Notes: generated from the letters alone by a model not told the origin. Shown: positions 15,552 to 23,801, counted from the stretch's first letter. The stretch is DNA of 64,000 nt from Saxibacter everestensis (GCF_025787225.1 NZ_CP090958.1:558001-622000); one strand, 5' to 3'. Program-made: numbers and translations.

Positions 15552-15823
15552 TGAGCACTTGTATCGAGTGTGGGTATCCGACCCGCCGGAACCACACCAC
15601 GGTTCGACAGTTCCCGGGTACGCGTATCGGGACGGGCGGTGTGTGCTCGAAGTGTAAGCAGCGGGAGAACCCTCGGGGACCGTATGAGCGGGGCGAGGGT
15701 GACCGTAAACCCTGCCAGCGGTGCGGCCGGATGCGCACCATCAACGTCAAACGGCCGGCGGACATGTGCCAGGACTGTATCGACGTTGAGTTCGACCTCG
15801 AACAGCTGGGGGTGTCCGCATGA
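15551..15823 (+). CDS. Double zinc-ribbon protein (90 aa)
   Basis: Two four-cysteine sites are visible: CIECG with CSKC, and CQRCG with CQDC. This suggests a small zinc-binding DNA- or protein-binding factor placed just before the recombination module. ATG 15551 was chosen over ATG 15545 because it overlaps the previous stop. Confidence 0.7.
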   Translation: MSTCIECGYPTRRNHTTVRQFPGTRIGTGGVCSKCKQRENPRGPYERGEGDRKPCQRCGRMRTINVKRPADMCQDCIDVEFDLEQLGVSA

Positions 15824-16266
15824 AGTTCACAGTGATAGGGCTCCCAGTATCCCAGGGCAGCAAAAGGCATGTGGGCCGCGGAATCATGGTCGAGTCCTCG
15901 AAGAACCTCCGGCCTTGGCGTGACTCGGTGACCGCTGAAGCGCGGATCGCGAGAGACGGACAAATGGACGGTGCCCTGCTCGTCGCCTGCGACTTCTACC
16001 TGCCCCGCCCGAAAGGCCACTACGGGACAGGCCGTAACCAAGGCGTCCTGAAACCTACAGCGCCACGGCATCCGGCGAAGAAGCCCGACATCGACAAACT
16101 AGCCCGCGCGATCCTCGACGCTCTCTCTGCGGCGGGCGTGTACGGGGACGACGCGCAGGTCGTTCGTCTCGAAGCGACCAAACATTACGTGACCGAGCAC
16201 GAGGCCGATCCGTTGGACGTGCCTGGTGTCATCGTCACCGTCTCACAGACTAGGAGCACCAGATGA
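15820..16266 (+). CDS. RusA-like Holliday junction resolvase
   Basis: This 148-residue endonuclease cuts four-way junctions formed in phage recombination and replication. RusA hallmarks are KKPDIDKLARAILDAL (about 87-102) and the acidic GVYGDDAQVV (about 106-115), which hold the metal-binding aspartates. It starts the recombination cassette and overlaps the exonuclease gene by ATGA. Confidence 0.9.
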   Translation: MKFTVIGLPVSQGSKRHVGRGIMVESSKNLRPWRDSVTAEARIARDGQMDGALLVACDFYLPRPKGHYGTGRNQGVLKPTAPRHPAKKPDIDKLARAILDALSAAGVYGDDAQVVRLEATKHYVTEHEADPLDVPGVIVTVSQTRSTR

Positions 16267-17111
16267 GCTTTTTCGAGTTCGTGTGCCCGTTCTCTGACCG
16301 GGACGCGTGGCTTGCCGCCCGACGAAAGGGGTTGACCGCGACGGACGTGGCACGGCTCGCTTCCGGTGGAGCGGGTGTATGGGCTGCTGTCCGAGCGGAG
16401 AAGGCCGGGCAGGAGACGTTTACGGGAAACGTCTACACAGCTCACGGGCAGGCCCGTGAGCCGATCATCGCGAAGCACGTCGAGGCCGTATGGAACGTTC
16501 CCCCGAACGATCAGCTGGTGCGGATGGTCGAGCGGCCGGAATTCCTCGCGACACCGGACGGCATCGGTGACCGCGCGATCGCGGAAATCAAGACCACGAA
16601 AACCGACTGGCCGGCTGAGGACATCCCGCGGAAGTACATCGATCAGGTGCAGTGGCAGCTGATGGTTACGGGGAAAGATCAGTGCGTTTTCGCTTGGGAG
16701 CCACACGAGAATTTCATCCCCACGGTGATGGAACCTCGGGTGGTTTTGATCGGGCGGGACGGGACCCGGATGGCCGAGCTTGTCGAGGTCGCTGAACGAT
16801 TCCTCGCGCAAGAGTCGGAGACCAGCGAATGGGATGACCTGATAGCCGAGTACGCGACGAAGAAAGACATCGCGGACACCGCGACAGCGGACCTCGACGA
16901 GGTGAAGGCCCGGATCCGTGGGCGGATCGGGGACCGGGACGAACTGAAAGCGGCGACGGCGTTCGGATTGATCACGTTCACGAAAGTCAAGGGCCGGGAC
17001 ACGTTCAACACGTCAGCCTTCAAGAAGGACCACCCGGACACGTATCAGGAGTACGTGCGGCCAGGGAAGCCTTCGGAGCGGTTGTCGATCACACCGAAGG
17101 AAGTGGCGTAA
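16263..17111 (+). CDS. YqaJ-type viral recombination exonuclease
   Basis: This 282-residue lambda-exonuclease-fold protein resects dsDNA ends to give 3' single strands. Active-site residues are E66 (HGQAREPI), D99 (LATPDG) and E108-x-K110 (AEIK). The C-terminal part is helical. It is followed at once by an annealing-protein candidate, the usual two-component recombinase pairing. Confidence 0.93.
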   Translation: MSFFEFVCPFSDRDAWLAARRKGLTATDVARLASGGAGVWAAVRAEKAGQETFTGNVYTAHGQAREPIIAKHVEAVWNVPPNDQLVRMVERPEFLATPDGIGDRAIAEIKTTKTDWPAEDIPRKYIDQVQWQLMVTGKDQCVFAWEPHENFIPTVMEPRVVLIGRDGTRMAELVEVAERFLAQESETSEWDDLIAEYATKKDIADTATADLDEVKARIRGRIGDRDELKAATAFGLITFTKVKGRDTFNTSAFKKDHPDTYQEYVRPGKPSERLSITPKEVA

Positions 17112-17624
17112 ATGGCTTACAAAGGACCACTCGATTACATAGATGTCGCTACCCGGATCGTGGAGTTCAGGACTCAATATCCCGACGGCCGTCTTCGCCA
17201 GAAGGATGTCCAGTTCGTGGACTTCGCCGGGAAGTCGTGGGTGGTGTACACGGCAGAGGCGTGGCGGTCACAGGACGACCCGGCACCGGCACACGGAACG
17301 GCGTGGGAGCCTGTCCCCGGACCAACACAGTTCACCCGCGATTCGGAGCTGCAGAACGCTGAGACGGCGGCGTGGGGCCGGGCGATGGTCGCGGCGCTCG
17401 CGGTGGACACACGGAAGGGTATCGCGTCCTCGGAAGAGGTGCGTAATCGGCAGGCACCGTCAGCGTCGTACGAGCCGTCTCGGGATCATGTGGCGGCTGC
17501 GAGGGCGAGTGGCAGCCCGGATGACGTGATGGCGATCTGGCAGGCCGCTCGGGGTGAGGGTGCCCCGGCAGAGTATCTGGACCGGATCGCCGCTATCGGC
17601 CGTGAACTGAAAGCCGTGTCATGA
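17112..17624 (+). CDS. Putative single-strand annealing recombinase
   Basis: The 170-residue protein carries TRDSELQNAETAAWGRAMVAAL, similar to the ETSAxGRA-type motif of ERF/Rad52-like annealing proteins, and KGIASSEEV. Placement directly after the exonuclease supports this role: such partners anneal resected strands. The motif match is partial, so the family assignment is inference. The C-terminal 50 residues form a separate helical part. Confidence 0.65.
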   Translation: MAYKGPLDYIDVATRIVEFRTQYPDGRLRQKDVQFVDFAGKSWVVYTAEAWRSQDDPAPAHGTAWEPVPGPTQFTRDSELQNAETAAWGRAMVAALAVDTRKGIASSEEVRNRQAPSASYEPSRDHVAAARASGSPDDVMAIWQAARGEGAPAEYLDRIAAIGRELKAVS

Positions 17625-17977
17625 CCGAGATCAAGACGCCCGACTCGATTGTCATGGAGCTGACGGACTTGAAGAACCGGGTGGCGCAGGGACCGAAGCA
17701 CCTCCGTGAGGCGGAGGCGGAGTTCCTTGAGGTTGAGCGGCAGTACCAGCGGGAGTACGCGCTGGCGTACAAGCGTGCGGACGGCCCGGTGGAGGACCGG
17801 AAGCAGCAAGCGATCGTGGACACGGACACTTTCCGGGAAGCGAAGGACGTCGCGCTGATCACCCTGAATTACGTGAAGGGTCTGTCCCGGTCGTATGAGT
17901 CGCAGCAGAGCAATTTGCAGACTCAGGCACGGCTGGTGGAGATCACTTACCGGATGGCTGGGGTGGGTGAGCGATGA
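17621..17977 (+). CDS. Recombination-module helical protein
   Basis: The 118-residue, mostly helical protein (LKNRVAQGPKHLREAEAEFL, VALITLNYVKGLSRSYES) is likely a coiled-coil dimer. It lies between the annealing and HNH-like genes with 4-bp overlaps and may be an accessory factor of the recombination cassette. No family recognised. Confidence 0.65.
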   Translation: MTEIKTPDSIVMELTDLKNRVAQGPKHLREAEAEFLEVERQYQREYALAYKRADGPVEDRKQQAIVDTDTFREAKDVALITLNYVKGLSRSYESQQSNLQTQARLVEITYRMAGVGER

Positions 17978-18321
17978 GCCGGGTACCTGCCGCGATGTGG
18001 AAGCGGGTCAAGGAACGCGACGGGGCCGCCTACTGCTGTGACGCCAGCGAGGAGCTGTGGGTGCCTCAGCACCGTCAGGGCCGAGGGATGGGCGGCTGCA
18101 AGACCGCGCACACCTACCCGAACATCATCGTGTTCTGCTCGTTCTGCAACGGCCTAGCCGAGTCCAACCCGGCGTGGGCAGCGCATTACCGCGACATGGG
18201 CTGGAAAGTGCCCCGGAACAGTATGGACACCCCGGACATGATCCCCGTTACCGACCGGGACCGCCGTCGTTGGTGGTTGTTGTCGGATGGTACCCGGGTT
18301 GCCGTGGACGGTGCAGCATGA
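17974..18321 (+). CDS. HNH-like phage protein
   Basis: The 115-residue protein has EHR-type HNH features: CC-x-ASEELWVPQHRQGRGMGG and NIIVFCSFCNGLAESNP. The first catalytic His is probably in QHRQGRG, and the motif is less canonical than in the other HNH genes here. It may be a nuclease or a degenerate zinc-binding protein; it overlaps the methyltransferase start. Confidence 0.65.
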   Translation: MSRVPAAMWKRVKERDGAAYCCDASEELWVPQHRQGRGMGGCKTAHTYPNIIVFCSFCNGLAESNPAWAAHYRDMGWKVPRNSMDTPDMIPVTDRDRRRWWLLSDGTRVAVDGAA

Positions 18322-20231
18322 GAATCGGCAGCACATGCTCTGGTTACGGCGGGCTCGACTTGGCTGTTGAGGAAGTGTTCGCCGCGAAGACGGCGTGGCA
18401 CGTTGAGTATGAGGCTGGGCCGTCGAAGATCCTCGCGCATCACTGGTCTGACGTTCCGAACCACGGTGATCTCACCATCCTCGACTGGTCGACGGTGGAG
18501 CCGATCGACATTATTACGGCGGGCTATCCGTGCCAGCCGTTCTCTCTCGCTGGGAAGCGGAAAGGACAAGACGATGACCGGCACCTTTGGCCGTACCTCA
18601 CCGAAGCGATTCGCGTTCTACGACCCCGATACGTCGTGCTGGAAAATGTCCGAGGTCACCTCTCTGTGGGGTTCGGAACCGTTCTCGGCGACTTGGCCCG
18701 GCTCGGGTATGACGCGCAATGGATACTCCTTCGAGCTGCCGACATCGGCGCCCCCCACGCCCGCGCCCGGGTCTTCGTCCTTGCTACGGACACCCGAGGC
18801 GAAGCTTGGATCAAGCGGACCGGATTACGCAAGAGTGAACCGGCCGGGTTCGGGGGGGAGCGACTTGGCGACGGCGGCCTCGCTGCTACCGACGCCGCGG
18901 GCGACGCGGGGCGGATCTGCAACCGAGACGGTGGCGCTGCTGCCGACTCCGAGCGTGGCGGACGCTCTCGGTGGTCACGAGCGGAGGGGCGGCAGCCGGT
19001 CGAACGAGCTACTGCTGAACGGGGTAGCGAAAACCCTGTTTCCTACGCCCACGACTCAGCCGGACACGGGAAACGGGCACGCCCGGAACCTCGGGAACGA
19101 AGCGAAACTCCTCCCCACGCCGCAAGCTCACGACGCCCAGAAGGGCAAGACGGCGGAGCAGGTCGCAGCAATGCGGGCGAGAGGGCACGGAGTAGCGAAT
19201 TTGAACGAACTCGCGGAGAACGAGTTGATAAAGCTCCTACCAACACCGAGAGCGCTGGACTCAACCGGCGTGCGGGGTCGGACACCCAACAGGAGCGAGG
19301 AGGCGAACGCCCGGGCTGGAGCGACGTTAACGGACGTGACGGAACACGACCTGCTGTCGACTGGGGGCCGTATCGTCCAGCCGTCGAACCCACAGGACGA
19401 GGCGGAGGACTAGATGCCGTTACCACCGAAAGCCGACCCGGAGAGGTACTGCCTGATCTGCGGCAGCCGACTGGAACGGAAGCGATACGGAAAGCGGTTA
19501 GAGGATCGGACTCGGTTCCTAGCCCGGCGGACGTGCTCCCAGAGCTGCGGGAACACGAGACCGGAAGTTACAAAGGACGCGAATCATTGGCGTGCCCGCA
19601 AACACCGGAAAGCGGTGTGCGAGATGTGCGGAACCCAGGAAATCCTTCACGTTCATCACGTGGACCGGAATCCGGCGAACAACGACCCGAGCAACCTCAG
19701 GACTCTGTGCGCGAGCTGCCACTTGAAGCTCCATTGGATGGAGGATCGGGAGAAGCGGATGCGGAGCCGCCCGCGCCGACCGGACCAGCCGTGCAGGATA
19801 TGCGGCAAATTGTTTCACCCTCGCCACAGCCGCATCCAAACCTGCTCACCGACGTGCAAGGCGGCACTACTCAGTATTCAGAACACCGGGAACGCGAGGA
19901 AACAAACTGGGGACCCTATGCCGCCGCGATAACCCGCTGGGAAGCCGTTCTTGAGAGACCTGCCCCTAGCCCTACCGAGCCAACAGGACGCAACGGTGCT
20001 CATCGTTTATCGCCCAAGTTTTGCGAGTGGATGATGGGCCTCGCCGACGGCTGGGTGACAGACCCCGCTATTTGGAATGACGACCGTGAAGTCATCGAGA
20101 AGATCCGGACAGGGTTTATGCCCGCAACCGCTCGGAATCCCCAGTTGAAAGCGCTCGGTAACGGTGTTGTCCCGCAGCAGGCTGTCGCGGCACTGAGGCA
20201 CCTCCTGAACATGGCGCAGGTGGTGGCATGA
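18318..20231 (+). CDS. Phage C5-cytosine DNA methyltransferase with long overprinted insert
   Basis: The 637-residue frame has motif I (GSTCSGYGGLDLA, 4-16), motif IV (GYPCQPFS, catalytic C72), motif VI (LEN, 108-110), motif VIII (HARARVFVL, about 147-155), then a long charged low-complexity stretch, and C-terminal WGPYAAAITRWE, RLSPKFCEWMMGL and motif X (LKALGNGVVPQQA, about 610-622). It should methylate cytosine to protect phage DNA or mark it. Residues 86-365 are overprinted by the gene at 18574 and 366-539 by the HNH gene. WGPY occurs at 349 and again at 531, so residues 348-529 look inserted. ATG overlaps the upstream stop. Confidence 0.88.
   Translation: MRIGSTCSGYGGLDLAVEEVFAAKTAWHVEYEAGPSKILAHHWSDVPNHGDLTILDWSTVEPIDIITAGYPCQPFSLAGKRKGQDDDRHLWPYLTEAIRVLRPRYVVLENVRGHLSVGFGTVLGDLARLGYDAQWILLRAADIGAPHARARVFVLATDTRGEAWIKRTGLRKSEPAGFGGERLGDGGLAATDAAGDAGRICNRDGGAAADSERGGRSRWSRAEGRQPVERATAERGSENPVSYAHDSAGHGKRARPEPRERSETPPHAASSRRPEGQDGGAGRSNAGERARSSEFERTRGERVDKAPTNTESAGLNRRAGSDTQQERGGERPGWSDVNGRDGTRPAVDWGPYRPAVEPTGRGGGLDAVTTESRPGEVLPDLRQPTGTEAIRKAVRGSDSVPSPADVLPELREHETGSYKGRESLACPQTPESGVRDVRNPGNPSRSSRGPESGEQRPEQPQDSVRELPLEAPLDGGSGEADAEPPAPTGPAVQDMRQIVSPSPQPHPNLLTDVQGGTTQYSEHREREETNWGPYAAAITRWEAVLERPAPSPTEPTGRNGAHRLSPKFCEWMMGLADGWVTDPAIWNDDREVIEKIRTGFMPATARNPQLKALGNGVVPQQAVAALRHLLNMAQVVA
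18574..19413 (+). CDS. Overprinted LLPTP-repeat protein inside the methyltransferase gene
   Basis: Read in a different frame from the methyltransferase, this 279-residue protein has AAAGGA 7 bp before its ATG. The start (FAFYDPDTSCWKM, FSATWPGSGMTRNGYSFELP) matches a conserved actinophage sequence I recognise. Six LLPTP-type repeats follow: LLRTP 70, LLPTP 104, LLPTP 122, LFPTP 155, LLPTP 179, LLPTP 221. Each is followed by small and acidic residues. Function is unknown. It ends TAG, and the HNH ATG follows with no gap. Confidence 0.75.
   Translation: MTGTFGRTSPKRFAFYDPDTSCWKMSEVTSLWGSEPFSATWPGSGMTRNGYSFELPTSAPPTPAPGSSSLLRTPEAKLGSSGPDYARVNRPGSGGSDLATAASLLPTPRATRGGSATETVALLPTPSVADALGGHERRGGSRSNELLLNGVAKTLFPTPTTQPDTGNGHARNLGNEAKLLPTPQAHDAQKGKTAEQVAAMRARGHGVANLNELAENELIKLLPTPRALDSTGVRGRTPNRSEEANARAGATLTDVTEHDLLSTGGRIVQPSNPQDEAED
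19359..19904 (+). repeat. Putative 546-nt frame-preserving insertion carrying the HNH gene
   Basis: The methyltransferase motif DWGPY starts at 19359 and its near copy NWGPY at 19905; only the second continues into the conserved AITRWE segment. The DNA at both points is alike (TGGGGGCCGTAT and TGGGGACCCTAT). The spacing is 182 codons exactly and includes almost all of the HNH gene. I infer an insertion with short target duplication. Confidence 0.55.
19414..19932 (+). CDS. HNH endonuclease overprinted on the methyltransferase gene
   Basis: The 172-residue protein has an N-terminal zinc finger (CLICG with CSQSC), a canonical HNH site (CEMCG, HVHHVDRNPANND, LRTLCASCHLKLH) and a C-terminal zinc finger (CRICGKLF with CSPTC). 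GGCGGAGG 6 bp before the ATG supports translation. It uses a different frame from the methyltransferase and follows the LLPTP gene directly. Its last residues (TGDPMPPR) may derive from that gene's original end. A homing role is inferred from location. Confidence 0.85.
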   Translation: MPLPPKADPERYCLICGSRLERKRYGKRLEDRTRFLARRTCSQSCGNTRPEVTKDANHWRARKHRKAVCEMCGTQEILHVHHVDRNPANNDPSNLRTLCASCHLKLHWMEDREKRMRSRPRRPDQPCRICGKLFHPRHSRIQTCSPTCKAALLSIQNTGNARKQTGDPMPPR

Positions 20232-20422
20232 CGTGGTGTGTGGAGTGGACTAGGCGGGTGAAGCTCGCGGAGTCGATAGCGGGCTGGTGGCCGCCGGGTG
20301 AGGCCACGGAGGCGGCGGTGCACGCGGCACTGGATGGGGCGTCGATGGCGGACCTCGAACGATACAGAAAGGAGGCACAAGATGGCGCGAATCAGAACAA
20401 TAAAACCGAGTTTCTTCACTAG
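20228..20422 (+). CDS. Small hypothetical phage protein (64 aa)
   Basis: The product is helical (TRRVKLAESIAGWWPPGEATEAAV). Its 3' part contains AGAAAGGAGGC, the ribosome-binding site of the next, overlapping gene, so it may mainly couple translation. Function unknown. Confidence 0.55.
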   Translation: MTWCVEWTRRVKLAESIAGWWPPGEATEAAVHAALDGASMADLERYRKEAQDGANQNNKTEFLH

Positions 20423-21131
20423 TCTGACCGTCTCGACTTTGACGTTGCATCAGCGGCTTACTTTTATCGGTCTTTGGACACATTCCGATGATGAGGGCCG
20501 GAGCATTTACGACCCTCGGTTGATTCGGGCGGCATTATGGCCGCTCGATGATCGGTCAGTTGGAGATGTCGAATCGGACATTATCGCGCTCACTGATGCG
20601 TCACTGATTACTCACTACACCGTCAGTGAACGCTCATTCCTACAGGTGAATGGATGGGCTGAGCACCAGAAAATCAACCGGCCGAAGAAGTCGGACTACC
20701 CACCCCCTCCCAAGGGTGGACCAACACCCCTCAAACCCCCTCTGACCTGCAGTGATGAGCCGTCGGTGAACGATCACGGATTGCTCACTGACGAAACACT
20801 GCGGGAAGGGAAGGGAAAGGAAGGGAAAGGAAAGGAAGGGAGTTCGCGCGCGAGCGCACTCCCAAGCATCTTCGAAGTGACCGAGGAAATGGTGGTGTGG
20901 GCTCAGACCAACGCACCGGCTGTGACAAACCTCGAATTCGAAACTGAGAAATTCAAGGATCATCACGCCGCTAAGGGGTCGAAGTTCAAGGACTGGACGC
21001 GTGCGTGGCAAACCTGGATGCGCAACGCCCAGCAGTACGCCGAGGAACGGCAGCCCAAGCTGCGGGCCGTGGCGGGGCTCTCCCCTGAAGAACTGCATCA
21101 GCGCAACATCAACTCGTACCTGTACCAATGA
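20382..21131 (+). CDS. Replisome organiser / replication initiation protein
   Basis: The 249-residue protein starts with MARIRTIKPSFFTSLTVSTL and LTFIGLWTHSDDEGR, the conserved winged-helix start of actinophage replication initiators. A middle linker includes the Lys/Glu/Gly run REGKGKEGKGKEG. The C-terminal part (about 155-230) with FKDHHAAKGSKFKDW resembles a DnaD/DnaT-type domain that recruits helicase. ATG 20382 has a strong ribosome-binding site. It overlaps the ATPase gene. Confidence 0.85.
   Translation: MARIRTIKPSFFTSLTVSTLTLHQRLTFIGLWTHSDDEGRSIYDPRLIRAALWPLDDRSVGDVESDIIALTDASLITHYTVSERSFLQVNGWAEHQKINRPKKSDYPPPPKGGPTPLKPPLTCSDEPSVNDHGLLTDETLREGKGKEGKGKEGSSRASALPSIFEVTEEMVVWAQTNAPAVTNLEFETEKFKDHHAAKGSKFKDWTRAWQTWMRNAQQYAEERQPKLRAVAGLSPEELHQRNINSYLYQ
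20808..20841 (+). repeat. Polypurine GGGAAAGGAA tract in the replication gene
   Basis: About 34 consecutive purines built from GGGAAAGGAA-like units encode the Lys/Glu/Gly linker. Such a tract within a phage initiator gene can mark a replication origin or an easily unwound region. Confidence 0.8.
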
Positions 21132-22357
21132 TCGGGACGGAGGCGGAGCACTCGGTGATTGGGGCGTGCGTGGCTGATAAGAATTCGATCCGGTTCGCGG
21201 TGGAGGTCATCACGCCTGGGGACTTCTCTCACCCGTCGCTCGGTCAGGTGTTCAACATCATCGCCTCGCTACGAGGCATGGGGTCACCGGTCGATGTGGT
21301 CACCGTGGGCCAGGAGGTTAATAAGCGGAAGATTCCGGGTGTCACGGGTAACGACATCGGTCTGTGGCTACAGTCACCGGAGAATTCTGGGTCGGTGACG
21401 CATCACGCAAACATCGTTCGTGATGATTCGATCCGCCGGCAGAGCGTGACAGTTGCGACCCGAGCGGTACAGCGCCTCACTGACCCGGCAGATGAGCCCA
21501 GCGTGGCGATCGCAGATGTGGTGAGGGAGCTGCGGGAGATCAGTGCGGCTGGTGCCGGGAGCACGTTGAGGGCGAAGGTACTGAACGAAGTGCTGGAAGG
21601 CTCAGACGACTACGACTGGGTCGTTCCTGGCCTGCTGGAGCGCCGTGACCGTGTGGTGGTCACTGCGGCCGAGGGTGCCGGGAAGACCACGTTCATCCGC
21701 CAAATGGCCGTGTGTCCGGCATCGGGTATCCACCCGACGGAGTTTTTCGAGATGGACCCTATCCGGGTGCTGGTGGTGGACGCGGAGAACACGGAGACGC
21801 AATGGCGGCGGCAAGTCAGGCGGCTAGTCGTGCAGGGCCGGAATCTTGGTTCAGCTGATCCCGGGTCGAACGTGTGGTTGGCGTGCTCACCGCGGATGAA
21901 TGTTACGAAGGACTCGGACCTCGGGGCGATTCACCGGCTGCTCGATGAGTCTCAGGCCGACATGGTTTGCGTGGGGCCGCTTTACAAGCTCTCGGGCGGT
22001 GATGTGAATACCGAGGAGGGCATCGGCCCAGTCTTGGATGCGTTGGACACGATCCGAGAGCGTGGGGTCGCTCTCGTGGTTGAAGCCCATGCGGGTCATC
22101 AGAAGAACGCTGCAGGATACCGGGATCTCCGTCCGCGTGGGTCGTCGGCGCTGATGGGATGGCCGGAGTTCGGGTTTGGTCTGGCGCGGAACTCCGGTGA
22201 CCCGGAGCGGTTGGTGGATTTAGCGCGGTGGCGTGGTGACCGTGACGAGCGGGCGTGGCCTGAGCAGTTCAGCCGGGGCGGGACATGGCCATGGATGAAC
22301 CCGTTGTTGCTGGATCGTCCAGTGACGACTGATTTCTGGGCGGAGGTCGATCGGTGA
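21128..22357 (+). CDS. DnaB-like / RecA-fold replicative ATPase
   Basis: The first about 100 residues resemble the DnaB helicase N-terminal domain (AEHSVIGACVADKNSI, DFSHPSLGQVFNIIA). A RecA-type ATPase follows: Walker A AAEGAGKTT (180-188) and Walker B VLVVDAENTE. It probably acts as replicative helicase or helicase loader with the preceding initiator. Length (409) is near DnaB but the C-terminal part is closer to AAA_25/RepA-type proteins. Confidence 0.85.
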   Translation: MIGTEAEHSVIGACVADKNSIRFAVEVITPGDFSHPSLGQVFNIIASLRGMGSPVDVVTVGQEVNKRKIPGVTGNDIGLWLQSPENSGSVTHHANIVRDDSIRRQSVTVATRAVQRLTDPADEPSVAIADVVRELREISAAGAGSTLRAKVLNEVLEGSDDYDWVVPGLLERRDRVVVTAAEGAGKTTFIRQMAVCPASGIHPTEFFEMDPIRVLVVDAENTETQWRRQVRRLVVQGRNLGSADPGSNVWLACSPRMNVTKDSDLGAIHRLLDESQADMVCVGPLYKLSGGDVNTEEGIGPVLDALDTIRERGVALVVEAHAGHQKNAAGYRDLRPRGSSALMGWPEFGFGLARNSGDPERLVDLARWRGDRDERAWPEQFSRGGTWPWMNPLLLDRPVTTDFWAEVDR

Positions 22358-22893
22358 GGTCAAGTATCGACGATTTGACGTACTACTACCGGCTACCGGA
22401 ACCGGAGCGACCGGAAGGCCGGATGTTCCGGGAGGCGCTGGCTGATTGGGTGGCCGAGAACAAGCGTCCTCGTCGGCGTTGGCCGGTCCGTAATCGGGAG
22501 CCGCGGACGCCTATCCCGTCGTTGAAGCGCGCTCTGATCCATGCGCGGGACGGGCAGTGGTGCCTACTGTGCGGGAATCGTGTCCGGTTCGCCGTGGATC
22601 ACATCATTCCGCGGTCGGCGTTCCGGAAGGAAGACCTCGTCGCCGCTGACCGGTCGGACAACCTACGCAGCGTGTGCTTCGACTGCAACCAGAAGCGGTC
22701 GAACTACGAGACGGTCGGGTCCAAGCGGCTCGGTGTGGCTGTCGCGTGTTGGTACTGCCAGAATCCGCATCCGGATGAAACCGACTCGGATGTTTACGCG
22801 GAGTACTGCGAGGCGGTCCCGGAGGACGTGTTGCCGGTCTTCTGCGGCCGGTGCGGGGTGTCGTGGGTGCCCTCAGTGACGTGGGTGCTGTGA
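22354..22893 (+). CDS. HNH endonuclease
   Basis: The 179-residue protein has a central HNH domain: [17 protein letters not shown], then [15 protein letters not shown], with zinc cysteines and the DH catalytic pair. Extra Cys pairs (CWYC, CGRCG) form a C-terminal ribbon. GTG start overlapping the ATPase stop. In the replication block it could be a homing or junction-processing enzyme. Confidence 0.85.
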   Translation: MRSSIDDLTYYYRLPEPERPEGRMFREALADWVAENKRPRRRWPVRNREPRTPIPSLKRALIHARDGQWCLLCGNRVRFAVDHIIPRSAFRKEDLVAADRSDNLRSVCFDCNQKRSNYETVGSKRLGVAVACWYCQNPHPDETDSDVYAEYCEAVPEDVLPVFCGRCGVSWVPSVTWVL

Positions 22894-22927
22894 AGAGCAA
22901 GTCAGTTCAACGGGAGAGGGGAAAGTA

Positions 22928-23431
22928 ATGGCTGGGGAAACGGTAGTGACGATCGTGGGGAATCTCACGGGTGATCCGGAGTTGAGGTTCACGCCGTCGG
23001 GTAGCGCGGTCGCGAATTTCACGGTGGCGTCCACTCCGAGGACGTTCGATAAGGGCCGGAACGAGTGGGTGGATGGCGAAACGTTGTTCATGCGCTGCTC
23101 GGTGTGGCGTGAGGCTGCGGAGAATGTTGCGGAGTCCCTTGCTCGGGGGGTGCGGGTGGTGGTTCAGGGTCGGTTGAAGTCCCGGAGCTTCGAGAAGGAC
23201 GGGCAGAAGCGGACTGTGATCGAGTTGGACGTGGATGAGGTTGGCCCGTCGTTGCGGTACGCGACGGCGAAGGTCACGAAGAGTGCCCGTGGTGGTCAGC
23301 AGCAGGGTCAGGGCGGGTTCTCCCAGCCTCAACAGGCTCAAACCCCAGTGGATGACCCGTGGGCGGCTTCCAACCCCGCCAGTCAGCAGCAGGCGTTTGG
23401 AGGTGGCAGCGATGCAGCAGCCCCGTTCTAA
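22928..23431 (+). CDS. ssb: Single-stranded DNA-binding protein
   Basis: This 167-residue OB-fold protein has [25 protein letters not shown] (in two strands), [12 protein letters not shown] and [16 protein letters not shown]. It coats single strands in phage replication. The C-terminal tip ends AAAPF with upstream acidic residues, a weakened form of the DDxPF tail that recruits partners. GGGAGAGGGGAAAG precedes the ATG. Confidence 0.94.
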   Translation: MAGETVVTIVGNLTGDPELRFTPSGSAVANFTVASTPRTFDKGRNEWVDGETLFMRCSVWREAAENVAESLARGVRVVVQGRLKSRSFEKDGQKRTVIELDVDEVGPSLRYATAKVTKSARGGQQQGQGGFSQPQQAQTPVDDPWAASNPASQQQAFGGGSDAAAPF

Positions 23432-23801
23432 TGACGATGTTGTGATCCGCCGCGACGAGCTACCCGGCATCTACCGGGATGGTGACGATGGCTGGCTGAT
23501 GACTACCGGGGGTGACGCGGTGGTGGATAAGAGCGTTGACGCTCCGGAGTGCAGGAAGCTCGCGTTGGCAATGGTGGCTGCTTCCGAGTTCCTGAACGCT
23601 GAGCGGCAGAATACTGCGGATCGTGAGCGTGCCGAGCAGGTCGAGAAGCTGGCGCGCACGCTCTGGGAAGCGACAAGTTCGGGTTTCCGGGGTTACATGC
23701 CGCCGTGGGAGAAAGCGGGTGCCGCGGGGCAACTGTTGCGACGGCGAGAGGCCGAGTGCCTGTATGACGCTGGTGTGCGGGTTGAAGGTGACGGACAGTG
23801 A
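23412..23801 (+). CDS. Hypothetical phage protein (129 aa)
   Basis: The start lies inside the ssb end with GGAGG upstream. It has a beta-rich first part ([20 protein letters not shown]) and a helical C-terminal half rich in Arg/Glu. No family recognised. Confidence 0.65.
   Translation: MQQPRSNDDVVIRRDELPGIYRDGDDGWLMTTGGDAVVDKSVDAPECRKLALAMVAASEFLNAERQNTADRERAEQVEKLARTLWEATSSGFRGYMPPWEKAGAAGQLLRRREAECLYDAGVRVEGDGQ

Noticed and set aside
18057-18317. Upstream extension of the methyltransferase frame
   Set aside because: It overlaps the HNH-like gene in another frame, while the ATG at 18318 begins exactly at motif I.
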